The notes under the pieces were generated by a model, which made no database searches, was not told where the DNA came from, and was given only the letters and a program-made list of their open reading frames with translations. Positions 1-15,000 of a DNA stretch of 64,000 nt are shown in pieces. The DNA is from Proteromonas lacertae (taxonomy: Eukaryota; Sar; Bigyra; Opalinata; Proteromonadidae), in NCBI GenBank assembly GCA_002245135.1, contig NGBS01000002.1:62001-126000 (forward strand). Direction: 5' to 3'. The translations under genes were made by a program, and so were the position numbers. Position 1 is the stretch's first letter. The number at the start of each line of letters is the position of its first letter.

Positions 1-3000
1 AAATCTACAAGTGGTGATATTACTATTGGTAGTGATGATAAAACTTTAATTAGTTCAAATACAATTATAATAATGACAGGAAGTGGTTCAACAGTGGGAA
101 GTATATTATTAAAAGGTGGAAGTGGAACAATTACAGGAGGTTCAATTGTATTAGAAAGTGAAAAAAATGGAAGTATTTCATTATTAAGTTCCTTAATAAA
201 CTTGAAAACATCCGATTCAAGTAGTACTGTTGGTTCAATCAATATATCTGGTAAAAATGTGAAACTGGAAAGTGGTGAAAGTAAAACCATTGATATAATA
301 AGTGGAAATGGTGTTAACGAAGGTGGTTCAATTTTGATAGGTAAAGATAGTTCAAGTGGTTCAATCGATATAATAAGTGGAAATGGATTAACGAATGGTG
401 GTTTAATAAAAATGTCCAGTGGAAATGGTTCAACGAGTGGAATGATCGAATTAAAATCTTCAAAATATCTTGAGATATCTAGTGATGAAAATATTGCAAC
501 AAATGGAAATAATATAAAAATGTCGAGTGGAAGTGGTTCAACAAGTGGTTTGATCGAAATATCTGGAAATGAAAATGGAATATTTATAAAAAGTGGATCT
601 GGAAGTTCAAAGAGTGGATCAATCGAACTATCTAGTAGTACAATAAATATCTCAGTAGGTGATAGTTCCAAAACAAGTGGTTCAATATTAATAGAAAGTG
701 GAAGTGGATTAAATAAAAGTAAAATCGAATTAAATAGTGGAACAATAAATATAGAAAGTAATGGAAATAAAGATAATAAAAATACAAGTGGATCAATAAT
801 GATAAAAAGTGGAAATGGAAGTTCAACAGGTGGTTCAATATTTTTAAATGGTGGAAAATTAATGGAAATGTCAAGTGGTTCAAGTAGTGGCAATAGTGGA
901 AGTATTGTAATATCAACCGAATCAAGTGGTAAAATCGACTTATTGAGTAAAAATTTAATCGAATTAAAAAGTGGTGAAATGATAAAGATTGAAAATGGAA
1001 GTGAAGATGAAAATGGTTCAATAAGTTTAAATAGTTCGAATGAGATAAAATTATCAAGTGGAAATGGTAGTTCAACAGGTGGTTCAATCAAATTATCTGT
1101 GAGTAAAAGTGGTTCAATAATGTTATTAGGAAAAGATATACTAATAAAGAATGACGAAAATAGTACAAATGGATCAGGAATTGAAATTTTATCTAAAAGA
1201 TTGAATGTAGAAAGTGGAAATGGAAAAAGTGGAAGTAATATTGAAATGAAATCTGTATCTGGAACTATCTTAATGGAAAGTAGTAATGGTATAATAAGTA
1301 TAAAAGGTGGAAGTAGTGAAAATACTGGTGGAAAAATAATAATCGAAACAGGAAATTCTTCTGAATCTGGTTCAATATTTGTTGAAGTTGTCAATGATAT
1401 AAACATTGAACAAGGTAGTTCTACAAATGCTGGTAATATTATATTTAACAGCGAAACTACTGATGGAGGAAGTATTGAAATAATTGGTGGAGTAAAAGGC
1501 GTTTCTATTGCTACTAATGTTGGAAGTAGTAAATCTGGCTCTATTTTATTATCTGGTGGAAGCAATATTAATATCAAAACTGGAGACTCTACTACTGCTG
1601 GTAGTGTCTCATTTAGTAATAGTAATGGTAATATACTACTAAATTCTAAGAAAATAGAAGTTATAACAAAATCAGGATCGGACAGTTCTGGAAGTATTTT
1701 ATTAAATAGTAATTCAATTAATATTGACAGTAATACATTAACTTTAGCTACAGGAAATAGTGAAACTAGCAGTGGATCAATATATATAAAAACTGAAGAT
1801 ACCAATACTGTTGGTAGTATATTACTACAAGGACATTCCACTTCTATTCAAGTTTCTGATACAGGAAGTATTTCATTATTAAGTTCCTTAATAAACTTGA
1901 AAACATCCGATTCGAGTAGTACTGTTGGTTCAATCAATATATCTGGTAAAAATGTGAAACTGGAAAGTGGTGAAAGTAAAACCATTGATATAATAAGTGG
2001 AAGTAGTAATAAAGAAGGTGGTTCAATTTTGATAGGTAAAGATAGTTCAAGTGGTTCAATCGATATAATAAGTGGAAATGGATTAACGAATGGAGGTTCA
2101 ATAAAAATGTCCAGTGGAAGTGGTTCAACGAGTGGAATGATCGAATTAAAATCTTCAAAATATCTTGAGATATCGAGTGATGAAAATATTGCAACAAATG
2201 GAAATAATATAAAAATGTCGAGTGGAAGTGGTTCAACAAGTGGTTTGATCGAAATATCTGGAAATGAAAATGGAATATTTATAAAAAGTGGATCTGGAAG
2301 TTCAAAGAGTGGATCAATCGAACTATCTAGTAGTACAATAAATATCTCAGTAGGTGATAGTTCCAAAACAAGTGGTTCAATATTAATAGAAAGTGGAAGT
2401 GGATTAAATAAAAGTAAAATCGAATTAAATAGTGGAACAATAAATATAGAAAGTAATGGAAGTGATAGTGGTATAAATACAAGTGGATCAATAATGATAA
2501 AAAGTGGAAATGGAAGTTCAACAGGTGGTTCAATATTTTTAAATGGTGAAAAATTAATGGAAATGTCAAGTGGTTCAAGTAGTGGCAATAGTGGAAGTAT
2601 TGTAATATCAACCGAATCAAGTGGTAAAATCGACTTATTGAGTAAAAATTTAATCGAATTAAAAAGTGGTGAAATGATAAAGATTGAAAATGGAAGTGAA
2701 GATGAAAATGGTTCAATAAGTTTAAATAGTTCGAATGAGATAAAATTATCAAGTGGAAATGGTAGTTCAACAGGTGGTTCAATCAAATTATCTGTGAGTG
2801 AAAGTGGTTCAATAATGTTATTAGGAAAAGATATACTAATAAAGAATGACGAAAATAGTACAAATGGATCAGGAATTGAAATTTTATCTAAAAGATTGAA
2901 TGTAGAAAGTGGAAATGGAAAAAGTGGAAGTAATATTGAAATGAAATCTGTATCTGGAACTATCTTAATGGAAAGTAGTAATGGTATAATAAGTATAAAA

Positions 3001-6000
3001 GGTGGAAGTAGTGAAAATACTGGTGGTTTAATAAAAATTGATAGTGAAAACAGATTAAAAATATCCAGTGGTTCAAGTGTTTCTACAAGTGGATCAGTTG
3101 AGATAAAAAGTGGAGATGGAAATACTGTAGGTTCAATCTCTATATCTGGAAGTACAATATTATTGAATAGTGGAAATGGTGTAATAACAGGTGGAAGTAT
3201 AGAAATCAATAGTGGATCTGGAAGTTCAGAAGGTGGTTCAATAGAATTATCAAGTGGTTCAATAACAATATCAATAGATGGTAAAGCGGGAAGTACAAGT
3301 GGTTTTATAAAGATATCTAGTGGAAGTTCCTTAAATGGTGGATCGATAGTATTAAATGGAAATACGTTGAATATATTTAGTGTAAGTGGTGAAACAGAAA
3401 GTGGTTCAATCTCGATAATGAGTGGAAATGGAGATAGTGAAAGTGGTTCAATAAGATTAAGTAGTGGTTCAATCAATATAAAAAGTGAAAAAGATGTAAA
3501 AATGAAAAGTGGAGATGGTTCAAAATCTATAGGTTCATTTTATGTAAGTGGAAATACAATAAATCTAAAAGGAAGTAGAATCGAAATGCGTAGTAATGAT
3601 GGTTCATCTTCAAGTGGCTTAATAAAGTTATTAAGTGAAACCGAAATGAATATTGAAATGGATGGAAAAATCGAAATGACAGGAGGAAGTGGTACAAGTA
3701 CAGGTGGTTCAATAAACATAGAAAGTGGATCAATTTCTATAATAAGTGGAAGTGGTTCAACAGTGGGAAGTATATTATTAAAAGGTGGAAGTGGAACAAT
3801 TACAGGAGGTTCAATTGTATTAGAAAGTGAAAAAAATGGAAGTATTTCATTATTAAGTTCCTTAATAAACTTGAAAACATCCGATTCAAGTAGTACTGTT
3901 GGTTCAATCAATATATCTGGTAAAAATGTGAAACTGGAAAGTGGTGAAAGTAAAACCATTGATATAATAAGTGGAAGTAGTAATAAAGAAGGTGGTTCAA
4001 TTTTGATAGGTAAAGATAGTTCAAGTGGTTCAATCGATATAATAAGTGGAAATGGATTAACGAATGGTGGTTTAATAAAAATGTCCAGTGGAAGTGGTTC
4101 AACGAGTGGAATGATCGAATTAAAATCTTCAAAATATCTTGAGATATCGAGTGATGAAAATATTGCAACAAATGGAAATACAATATTATTAAAATCCACA
4201 AAATCTACAACTTTAGAAAGTAAAGATAATGAAATTTCAATAAGAAGTGGAGATGGAAATAATGAAAGTGGTTCAATAAGTTTAGAAACTAAAAATAAAA
4301 TCGAATTAAGTGGAAGTGGATCAATAAGTATAAGTAGTGGATCTGCAAGTACATCTGGTTCAATAATAATAAAAGGAGGTGATAGTATAAGCTTAGATTC
4401 TATTGTTGGTAATGGTGCATCAAGTGGTTCAATAATCTTAAGTAGTGGTACAATCGAAATAACATCTTCAACAATAAATATAAAGAGTGGAAGTGGTACA
4501 TCGAGTGGATCGATATCTTTTACTGGTGATATGAAAATATCATCTGGAATTGTAAATTTCTTAAGTGGAAATAGTAATAGTGAGTCAGGATCAATAAATA
4601 TAAATAGTTCTACAATATTAATAAGTAGTACAAAAGGTACAATAAAAATAGTGAATGAGAATTTAAAAGGGGAGATAGAAATATCTGGTTCAACATACTC
4701 TTTAGTTGGAGAAACATTAAATATGAAAGGATCTTCAATATCTTTAAGTGGTGGTTCAATAACAATAAATGGAAATACAACCAGTGGAACAATAACCTTA
4801 AATGGATCTTCTTATATATCCTTAGAAAATAATGCTAATGAATTATTAATGAGTGGTGGTACAATCTCATTATCAAGCACAAAAGAATTAAAAATCAACA
4901 GTGGATCTTCATTAACATTAGGTAAAGATAGTTCAAGTGGTTCAATCGATATAATAAGTGGAAATGGATTAACGAATGGTGGTTTAATAAAAATGTCCAG
5001 TGGAAGTGGTTCAACGAGTGGAATGATCGAATTAAAATCTTCAAAATATCTTGAGATATCGAGTGATGAAAATAGTGCAACAAATGGAAATACAATATTA
5101 TTAAAATCCACAAAATCTACAACTTTAGAAAGTAAAGATAATGAAATTTCAATAAGAAGTGGAGATGGAAATAATGAAAGTGGTTCAATAAGTTTAGAAA
5201 CTAAAAATAAAATCGAATTAAGTGGAAGTGGATCAATAAGTATAAGTAGTGGATCTGCAAGTACATCTGGTTCAATAATAATAAAAGGAGGTGATAGTAT
5301 AAGCTTAGATTCTATTGTTGGTAATGGTGCATCAAGTGGTTCAATAATCTTAAGTAGTGGTACAATCGAAATAACATCTTCAACAATAAATATAAAGAGT
5401 GGAAGTGGTACATCGAGTGGATCAATTCTGTTTATGTCATCTTCAATATCTTTAAGTGGTGGTTCAATAACAATAAATGGAAATACAACCAGTGGAACAG
5501 TATATTTGAGTGGAGGTACAATAACACTGAGTGGATCTTCAATATCTTTAAGTGGTGGTTCAATAACAATAAATGGAAATACAACCAGTGGAACAATAAC
5601 CTTAAATGGATCTTCTTATATATCCTTAGAAAATAATGCTAATGAATTATTAATGAGTGGTGGTACAATCTCATTATCAAGCACAAAAGAATTAAAAATC
5701 AACAGTGGATCTTCATTAACATTAGGTAAAGATAGTTCAAGTGGTTCAATCGATATAATAAGTGGAAATGGATTAACGAATGGTGGTTTAATAAAAATGT
5801 CCAGTGGAAGTGGTTCAACGAGTGGAATGATCGAATTAAAATCTTCAAAATATCTTGAGATATCGAGTGATGAAAATAGTGCAACAAATGGAAATACAAT
5901 ATTATTAAAATCCACAAAATCTACAACTTTAGAAAGTAAAGATAATGAAATTTCAATAAGAAGTGGAGATGGAAATAATGAAAGTGGTTCAATAAGTTTA

Positions 6001-9000
6001 GAAACTAAAAATAAAATCGAATTAAGTGGAAGTGGATCAATAAGTATAAGTAGTGGATCTGCAAGTACATCTGGTTCAATAATAATAAAAGGAGGTGATA
6101 GTATAAGCTTAGATTCTATTGTTGGTAATGGTGCATCAAGTGGTTCAATAATCTTAAGTAGTGGTACAATCGAAATAACATCTTCAACAATAAATATAAA
6201 GAGTGGAAGTGGTACATCGAGTGGATCAATTCTGTTTATGTCATCTTCAATATCTTTAAGTGGTGGTTCAATAACAATAAATGGAAATACAACCAGTGGA
6301 ACAATAACCTTAAATGGATCTTCTTATATATCCTTAGAAAATAATGCTAATGAATTATTAATGAGTGGTGGTACAATCTCATTATCAAGCACAAAAGAAT
6401 TAAAAATCAACAGTGGATCTTCATTAACATTAGGTAAAGATAGTTCAAGTGGTTCAATCGATATAATAAGTGGAAATGGATTAACGAATGGTGGTTTAAT
6501 AAAAATGTCCAGTGGAAGTGGTTCAACGAGTGGAATGATCGAATTAAAATCTTCAAAATATCTTGAGATATCGAGTGATGAAAATATTGCAACAAATGGA
6601 AATACAATATTATTAAAATCCACAAAATCTACAACTTTAGAAAGTAAAGATAATGAAATTTCAATAAGAAGTGGAGATGGAAATAATGAAAGTGGTTCAA
6701 TAAGTTTAGAAACTAAAAATAAAATCGAATTAAGTGGAAGTGGATCAATAAGTATAAGTAGTGGATCTGCAAGTACATCTGGTTCAATAATAATAAAAGG
6801 AGGTGATAGTATAAGCTTAGATTCTATTGTTGGTAATGGTGCATCAAGTGGTTCAATAATCTTAAGTAGTGGTACAATCGAAATAACATCTTCAACAATA
6901 AATATAAAGAGTGGAAGTGGTACATCGAGTGGATCGATATCTTTTACTGGTGATATGAAAATATCATCTGGAATTGTAAATTTCTTAAGTGGAAATAGTA
7001 ATAGTGAGTCAGGATCAATAAATATAAATAGTTCTACAATATTAATAAGTAGTACAAAAGGTACAATAAAAATAGTGAATGAGAATTTAAAAGGGGAGAT
7101 AGAAATATCTGGTTCAACATACTCTTTAGTTGGAGAAACATTAAATATGAAAGGATCTTCAATATCTTTAAGTGGTGGTTCAATAACAATAAATGGAAAT
7201 ACAACCAGTGGAACAATAACCTTAAATGGATCTTCTTATATATCCTTAGAAAATAATGCTAATGAATTATTAATGAGTGGTGGTACAATCTCATTATCAA
7301 GCACAAAAGAATTAAAAATCAACAGTGGATCTTCATTAACATTAGGTAAAGATAGTTCAAGTGGTTCAATCGATATAATAAGTGGAAATGGATTAACGAA
7401 TGGTGGTTTAATAAAAATGTCCAGTGGAAGTGGTTCAACGAGTGGAATGATCGAATTAAAATCTTCAAAATATCTTGAGATATCGAGTGATGAAAATATT
7501 GCAACAAATGGAAATACAATATTATTAAAATCCACAAAATCTACAACTTTAGAAAGTAAAGATAATGAAATTTCAATAAGAAGTGGAGATGGAAATAATG
7601 AAAGTGGTTCAATAAGTTTAGAAACTAAAAATAAAATCGAATTAAGTGGAAGTGGATCAATAAGTATAAGTAGTGGATCTGCAAGTACATCTGGTTCAAT
7701 AATAATAAAAGGAGGTGATAGTATAAGCTTAGATTCTATTGTTGGTAATGGTGCATCAAGTGGTTCAATAATCTTAAGTAGTGGTACAATCGAAATAACA
7801 TCTTCAACAATAAATATAAAGAGTGGAAGTGGTACATCGAGTGGATCAATTCTGTTTATGTCATCTTCAATATCTTTAAGTGGTGGTTCAATAACAATAA
7901 ATGGAAATACAACCAGTGGAACAGTATATTTGAGTGGAGGTACAATAACACTGAGTGGATCTTCAATATCTTTAAGTGGTGGTTCAATAACAATAAATGG
8001 AAATACAACCAGTGGAACAATAACCTTAAATGGATCTTCTTATATATCCTTAGAAAATAATGCTAATGAATTATTAATGAGTGGTGGTACAATCTCATTA
8101 TCAAGCACAAAAGAATTAAAAATCAACAGTGGATCTTCATTAACATTAGGTAAAGATAGTTCAAGTGGTTCAATCGATATAATAAGTGGAAATGGATTAA
8201 CGAATGGTGGTTTAATAAAAATGTCCAGTGGAAGTGGTTCAACGAGTGGAATGATCGAATTAAAATCTTCAAAATATCTTGAGATATCTAGTGATGAAAA
8301 TATTGCAACAAATGGAAATACAATATTATTAAAATCCACAAAATCTACAACTTTAGAAAGTAAAGATAATGAAATTTCAATAAGAAGTGGAGATGGAAAT
8401 AATGAAAGTGGTTCAATAAGTTTAGAAACTAAAAATAAAATCGAATTAAGTGGAAGTGGATCAATAAGTATAAGTAGTGGATCTGCAAGTACATCTGGTT
8501 CAATAATAATAAAAGGAGGTGATAGTATAAGCTTAGATTCTATTGTTGGTAATGGTGCATCAAGTGGTTCAATAATCTTAAGTAGTGGTACAATCGAAAT
8601 AACATCTTCAACAATAAATATAAAGAGTGGAAGTGGTACATCGAGTGGATCAATTCTGTTTATGTCATCTTCAATATCTTTAAGTGGTGGTTCAATAACA
8701 ATAAATGGAAATACAACCAGTGGAACAATAACCTTAAATGGATCTTCTTATATATCCTTAGAAAATAATGCTAATGAATTATTAATGAGTGGTGGTACAA
8801 TCTCATTATCAAGCACAAAAGAATTAAAAATCAACAGTGGATCTTCATTAACATTAGGTAAAGATAGTTCAAGTGGTTCAATCGATATAATAAGTGGAAA
8901 TGGATTAACGAATGGTGGTTTAATAAAAATGTCCAGTGGAAGTGGTTCAACGAGTGGAATGATCGAATTAAAATCTTCAAAATATCTTGAGATATCGAGT

Positions 9001-12000
9001 GATGAAAATAGTGCAACAAATGGAAATACAATATTATTAAAATCCACAAAATCTACAACTTTAGAAAGTAAAGATAATGAAATTTCAATAAGAAGTGGAG
9101 ATGGAAATAATGAAAGTGGTTCAATAAGTTTAGAAACTAAAAATAAAATCGAATTAAGTGGAAGTGGATCAATAAGTATAAGTAGTGGATCTGCAAGTAC
9201 ATCTGGTTCAATTGTTTTGCAAACAGGTAGTATATCATTTGCTAATGGAAGTATTATTACAGCTTCAGGTGTTTCTACATCTGGATCTATAAGTATTGGA
9301 AGTGTTACATTTAATGATAAAGGAATGAAATTGGAGACCGGAAGTAGTACAAATACTTCAGGTAATATTATTTTGAATGGAGGTACATTATCATTAAACT
9401 CATTTACATCTACTCTTGGAACTAATCTAATTGAAGTGGAAAAAACAATTTCTGCTGGAACGATTATTTTAAATAGTGGAACATTAAATGTTAATGATTT
9501 TACAATATCAACTGGTACAATTGATATTACTTCATCATCATTTACTGCTAATGGTTCTATAAGTATGCCAAAAGTAAAATCAACAGTTATTAAATCAGGA
9601 ACATTATCAATATCTTCAGGTAGTATTATGTTACAATCAACAGTTGAAATAGAAGGAAAAGGTGATATTTTAGATTTGAAAGGAAACTACGTATCTGTAA
9701 CTGGTACAACAACGATTAATGGAAGTAATGATATGATTTTAAACAGTGGATCTATTAGTTTGAATAGTATGAAATTAGATGTTGGTACATTGAGTTTGAG
9801 TGGTGGTAGTATTGATATTACTGAAATGGCATTAGATTCTGGAACAATAGAAATAAGAGGTAAAGAAAATAAAGTAATTATTAGTAATACAAATGGAAGT
9901 TTACAATTAGATTCAACATCATCAGTATTATTAACATCAGGATCAGAAGGTATTATTTTTAGTGGAACAATGGATATATCAGGTAATACAGACACTGTCA
10001 CTTTTAAGACAGGAAGTGGAGAAAAAAGTGGTGATATTAAACTTGATTCAAATACATTGACTATTGACAATGAAAAATTAAACATAAATGATGGTACAAT
10101 GTCAATATCATTTGAGACTATTTCAATGACTGGCTCATCATTATCCTTAGGTTCATCATCATCAAATAGTGTAATTAAATTAACAGGAAATAGTGTAACT
10201 GTTCATGGAGATGTATCATCATTTACTGGATCTAGTGCAACATTTGCTACAACATCAATTAGTAGTAGTACAATTTCCATATCTTCACCTTTTATTAGTA
10301 TTAATACAACAGGTAGTATTAGTTTAGGAAGTACAATGACTGGAACTGAATTAGTAATTAATTCATCAACAATATCATTAGATACTACAGGAAGTATATC
10401 TATTTCAAGTTCAACAATGCAATTATTGGGTGGAAGTATTAGCATGTCTGGAAAGAATGTGAATTTAGATGCTTCAACTATCACTCTAGGAACTGCAGAT
10501 ATTGTAACTACATTTAAAGCAGGTGATGGTAGTGAAACTGGAGGATCGATATATATAACAAAATCTTCTTCAAAATCTGTATTAAATTTTTCATCTTCTC
10601 GAATGAGTCTATCAACAGGATATGGAGCAGTGAAGAGTGGTGATATTAACTTAGAAAGTGAAGAAATATTAATACAATCAAGTAATGGAACAACAAATAG
10701 TAGTGCTATTAGTTTACAAGGTGGATCAGGCTCAAAAGTAGAACCAGTATTAATGAAAGGAGATGTATTATTAGAAGGAGGAAAAGGAAAAGTAGGTGGA
10801 GATGTTTTATTAAAAGCAGGAAATGGTACAGAAACAAGTGGTTCTATAATATTCAATACAACCAATAGTACACATATAGAAGGTAATAATGTTAATTTCA
10901 AATCAGTAGATGGTGAAATATCAATTAATAATAAAGCTAATAATGAAGATATTAGAATAAGTAGTAACAATTTGAGAATGAATAGTAACTCCATATTATT
11001 AGAAAGTAAAAAATTATTAATGGAAAATGAAAAAATGAGAATGAGTGGTGAAGAATTAAAGATATTAAGTGGAGAAAGTGAAAAATCTAGTGGTTCAATA
11101 ATAATGAAAGGAAGTTCAATACTATTAAATAGTTCGTCCATAATAATAAACAGTTTGAATGAAACAACAATTCGAGGTGGTTCAAGTATGAATGGTGGTT
11201 CAATAAAATTGGGAAATGTGGAAAGTGAAATAAAGATAAATGGTTCATTAAAATTGAGTAAATCAAAAGAATTAAGAATAAAGAGTGATGAAATGAAAAT
11301 GGAAAGTATTGACTCAATTGAGATGAAATTGAATAAGATATCAATGATGAGTGACGAAATGAATGTAAAAGAAAACAAAAAGCTATCAATGTTAAGTAAA
11401 TCTATGAATATAAGTAATAATAAAGGTGAAATCTCAATGAATAGTAAAAGTTTAGAAATATGCAATTCTGATTTATCAATGAAGAGTGAAAATCTAATAA
11501 TAAAGTCTAGATCTGTGAATGGTACAATGATATTGAAAAGTGATAAAAAGATAATAAATGGTAAAGTGAATATGAAAGGAAAAGAAATCGAATTAATAGG
11601 AAATGAAATCTTACTAAATAATAAGAATGGAATCGAAATGGAAAGTGAAGTGAGTGAGATCCGAAGTGGATCTAATACAAATAATAATGGAGGTTCAATA
11701 ATGATTGAAAGTATAAATAGTGAATTGAATGGCAACATAAAAATAAAGAGTGGTGAAAGTGAAAAATCCAGTGGTTCGATATTATTTAATGGTGATAATG
11801 TTGAAATGAAATCAAAGAAAATCTTGATAGAATCTAGTAATATATCATTAATAGGAAATTCAATATCAATGGGAAATAATGAATCATCAATAATACTTCA
11901 ATACAGTGATAAATCCAAAGAAGATAAATATATATTAAAAAATGAAAATGAAATTTCAATGAATTCTAAAACATTAATATTAGAAACTGAATTAAGTGGT

Positions 12001-15000
12001 TCAATAAATATAACAAGTGATAAAATGAGTTTAGATTCAACTAAAATGAATGTCGAAAGTAATGAAACCATAATCGATAGTAAATCCTTATTAATATCTT
12101 CATCCGAAAAAATAACAATAAATCCATTGATAAAAAAGAATAGTTCAATCTCAATGAATGGAAATGAAATAAAACTATCAAGTGGTTCAATGGAGATGAG
12201 AAACAATGATTTAACAATGAATGGAAAAGTCTCAATGGATGGTTCATTATTATTGGAAAGTGAAAAATTATTAATGGAAAATGAAAAAATGAGAATGAGT
12301 GGTGAAGAATTAAAGATATTAAGTGGAGAAAGTGAAAAATCTAGTGGTTCAATAATAATGAAAGGAAGTTCAATACTATTAAATAGTTCGTCCATAATAA
12401 TAAACAGTTTGAATGAAACAACAATTCGAGGTGGTTCAAGTATGAATGGTGGTTCAATAAAATTGGGAAATGTGGAAAGTGAAATAAAGATAAATGGTTC
12501 ATTAAAATTGAGTAAATCAAAAGAATTAAGAATAAAGAGTGATGAAATGAAAATGGAAAGTATTGACTCAATTGAGATGAAATTGAATAAGATATCAATG
12601 ATGAGTGACGAAATGAATGTAAAAGAAAACAAAAAGCTATCAATGTTAAGTAAATCTATGAATATAAGTAATAATAAAGGTGAAATCTCAATGAATAGTA
12701 AAAGTTTAGAAATATGCAATTCTGATTTATCAATGAAGAGTGAAAATCTAATAATAAAGTCTAGATCTGTGAATGGTACAATGATATTGAAAAGTGATAA
12801 AAAGATAATAAATGGTAAAGTGAATATGAAAGGAAAAGAAATCGAATTAATAGGAAATGAAATCTTACTAAATAATAAGAATGGAATCGAAATGGAAAGT
12901 GAAGTGAGTGAGATCCGAAGTGGATCTAATACAAATAATAATGGAGGTTCAATAATGATTGAAAGTATAAATAGTGAATTGAATGGCAACATAAAAATAA
13001 AGAGTGGTGAAAGTGAAAAATCCAGTGGTTCTATAAAATTAAAGAGTGATGAAATAAGAATGAATGGAAGAACAATAAATTTATCAACAAATAATGAAAT
13101 GAGACTATCAAACAAATCTAATGAATTCAATGTAAAAGATTCAATAAAAATCTCAAGTAATAAATTAAATTTGGATAATGATGAAATAAAAATTAAATCA
13201 AAAGAAATAGAACTACACTCTAGTTCAATAAAATTACAATCAACTAAGAATATAGAATTGCCTAATATGTCAATCAATAGTAGTTCCACTCGTTTAGAAG
13301 GTGGTTCAGGTAAATATGGAGGTTCTGTTTATATCAATAAGTTAAATATAAATGCCAGTAGATTATTCAGTATAACAAGTGATAATGGTCGATTAGTTGG
13401 TGGTTCATTGCGATTCTCCAATCCAACAAATATGTCAAATATAACAATAAATTCTGTGAATTTCAATTTATCAATTCCTGATTCTGAAAGAGTAGGAAAA
13501 ATAATGATTGATAGTGATAAAAACATAACAATAGGTAGTTCAAAGAATGAAGAAATCTTGTTTGAAAGTAAGAAATCAAATAATAGTGGTTCAATAGAAA
13601 TAAATACTGAAAAGAACATGACAAGTGAAAGTGAGATGTTTACAATAAACAGTGGATCAGGTATTGGAAGTGGTGATATAAGCATAAATGGCAAATCTGT
13701 AGAATTAATAGGAAAGAATAAGATAGAAATAATTGGAAGTAAAAACAAATTGGGAAATATCACATTAGAAAGTGAAAAATTATTAATAGAAAATGAAAAA
13801 ATGAGAATGAGTGGTGAAGAATTAAAGATATTAAGTGGAGAAAGTGAAAAATCTAGTGGTTCAATAATAATGAAAGGAAGTTCAATACTATTAAATAGTT
13901 CGTCCATAATAATAAACAGTTTGAATGAAACAACAATTCGAGGTGGTTCAAGTATGAATGGTGGTTCAATAAAATTGGGAAATGTGGAAAGTGAAATAAA
14001 GATAAATGGTTCATTAAAATTGAGTAAATCAAAAGAATTAAGAATAAAGAGTGATGAAATGAAAATGGAAAGTATTGACTCAATTGAGATGAAATTGAAT
14101 AAGATATCAATGATGAGTGACGAAATGAATGTAAAAGAAAACAAAAAGCTATCAATGTTAAGTAAATCTATGAATATAAGTAATAATAAAGGTGAAATCT
14201 CAATGAATAGTAAAAGTTTAGAAATATGCAATTCTGATTTATCAATGAAGAGTGAAAATCTAATAATAAAGTCTAGATCTGTGAATGGTACAATGATATT
14301 GAAAAGTGATAAAAAGATAATAAATGGTAAAGTGAATATGAAAGGAAAAGAGATTCGATTAGAAAATATAAATAATGAAAGAGTTGGTTCAATATTAATA
14401 GAAAGTTTAAATAAAATCTTATTGAATGAAAAGACAATAAATATCTCAAGTGACAAATTATCTTTCTTAAGTGATAATAAAATGTCAATGAAAAGTAAAG
14501 ATGAAATATCAATGAAAATGAAGGATGGTTTAATGAAATTCGAAAATGATGAGATATTAATAGAAAATGAAAAAATGAGAATGAGTGGTGAAGAATTAAA
14601 GATATTAAGTGGAGAAAGTGAAAAATCTAGTGGTTCAATAATAATGAAAGGAAGTTCAATACTATTAAATAGTTCGTCCATAATAATAAACAGTTTGAAT
14701 GAAACAACAATTCGAGGTGGTTCAAGTATGAATGGTGGTTCAATAAAATTGGGAAATGTGGAAAGTGAAATAAAGATAAATGGTTCATTAAAATTGAGTA
14801 AATCAAAAGAATTAAGAATAAAGAGTGATGAAATGAAAATGGAAAGTATTGACTCAATTGAGATGAAATTGAATAAGATATCAATGATGAGTGACGAAAT
14901 GAATGTAAAAGAAAACAAAAAGCTATCAATGTTAAGTAAATCTATGAATATAAGTAATAATAAAGGTGAAATCTCAATGAATAGTAAAAGTTTAGAAATA

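Noticed and set aside
1848-3476. 542-codon minus-strand ORF
   Set aside because: A shadow of the repeat codons, with no start context or domain.
4009-9211. CRISPR or satellite array
   Set aside because: Periods of 700-900 bp, in-frame coding and no spacers; these are protein repeats.
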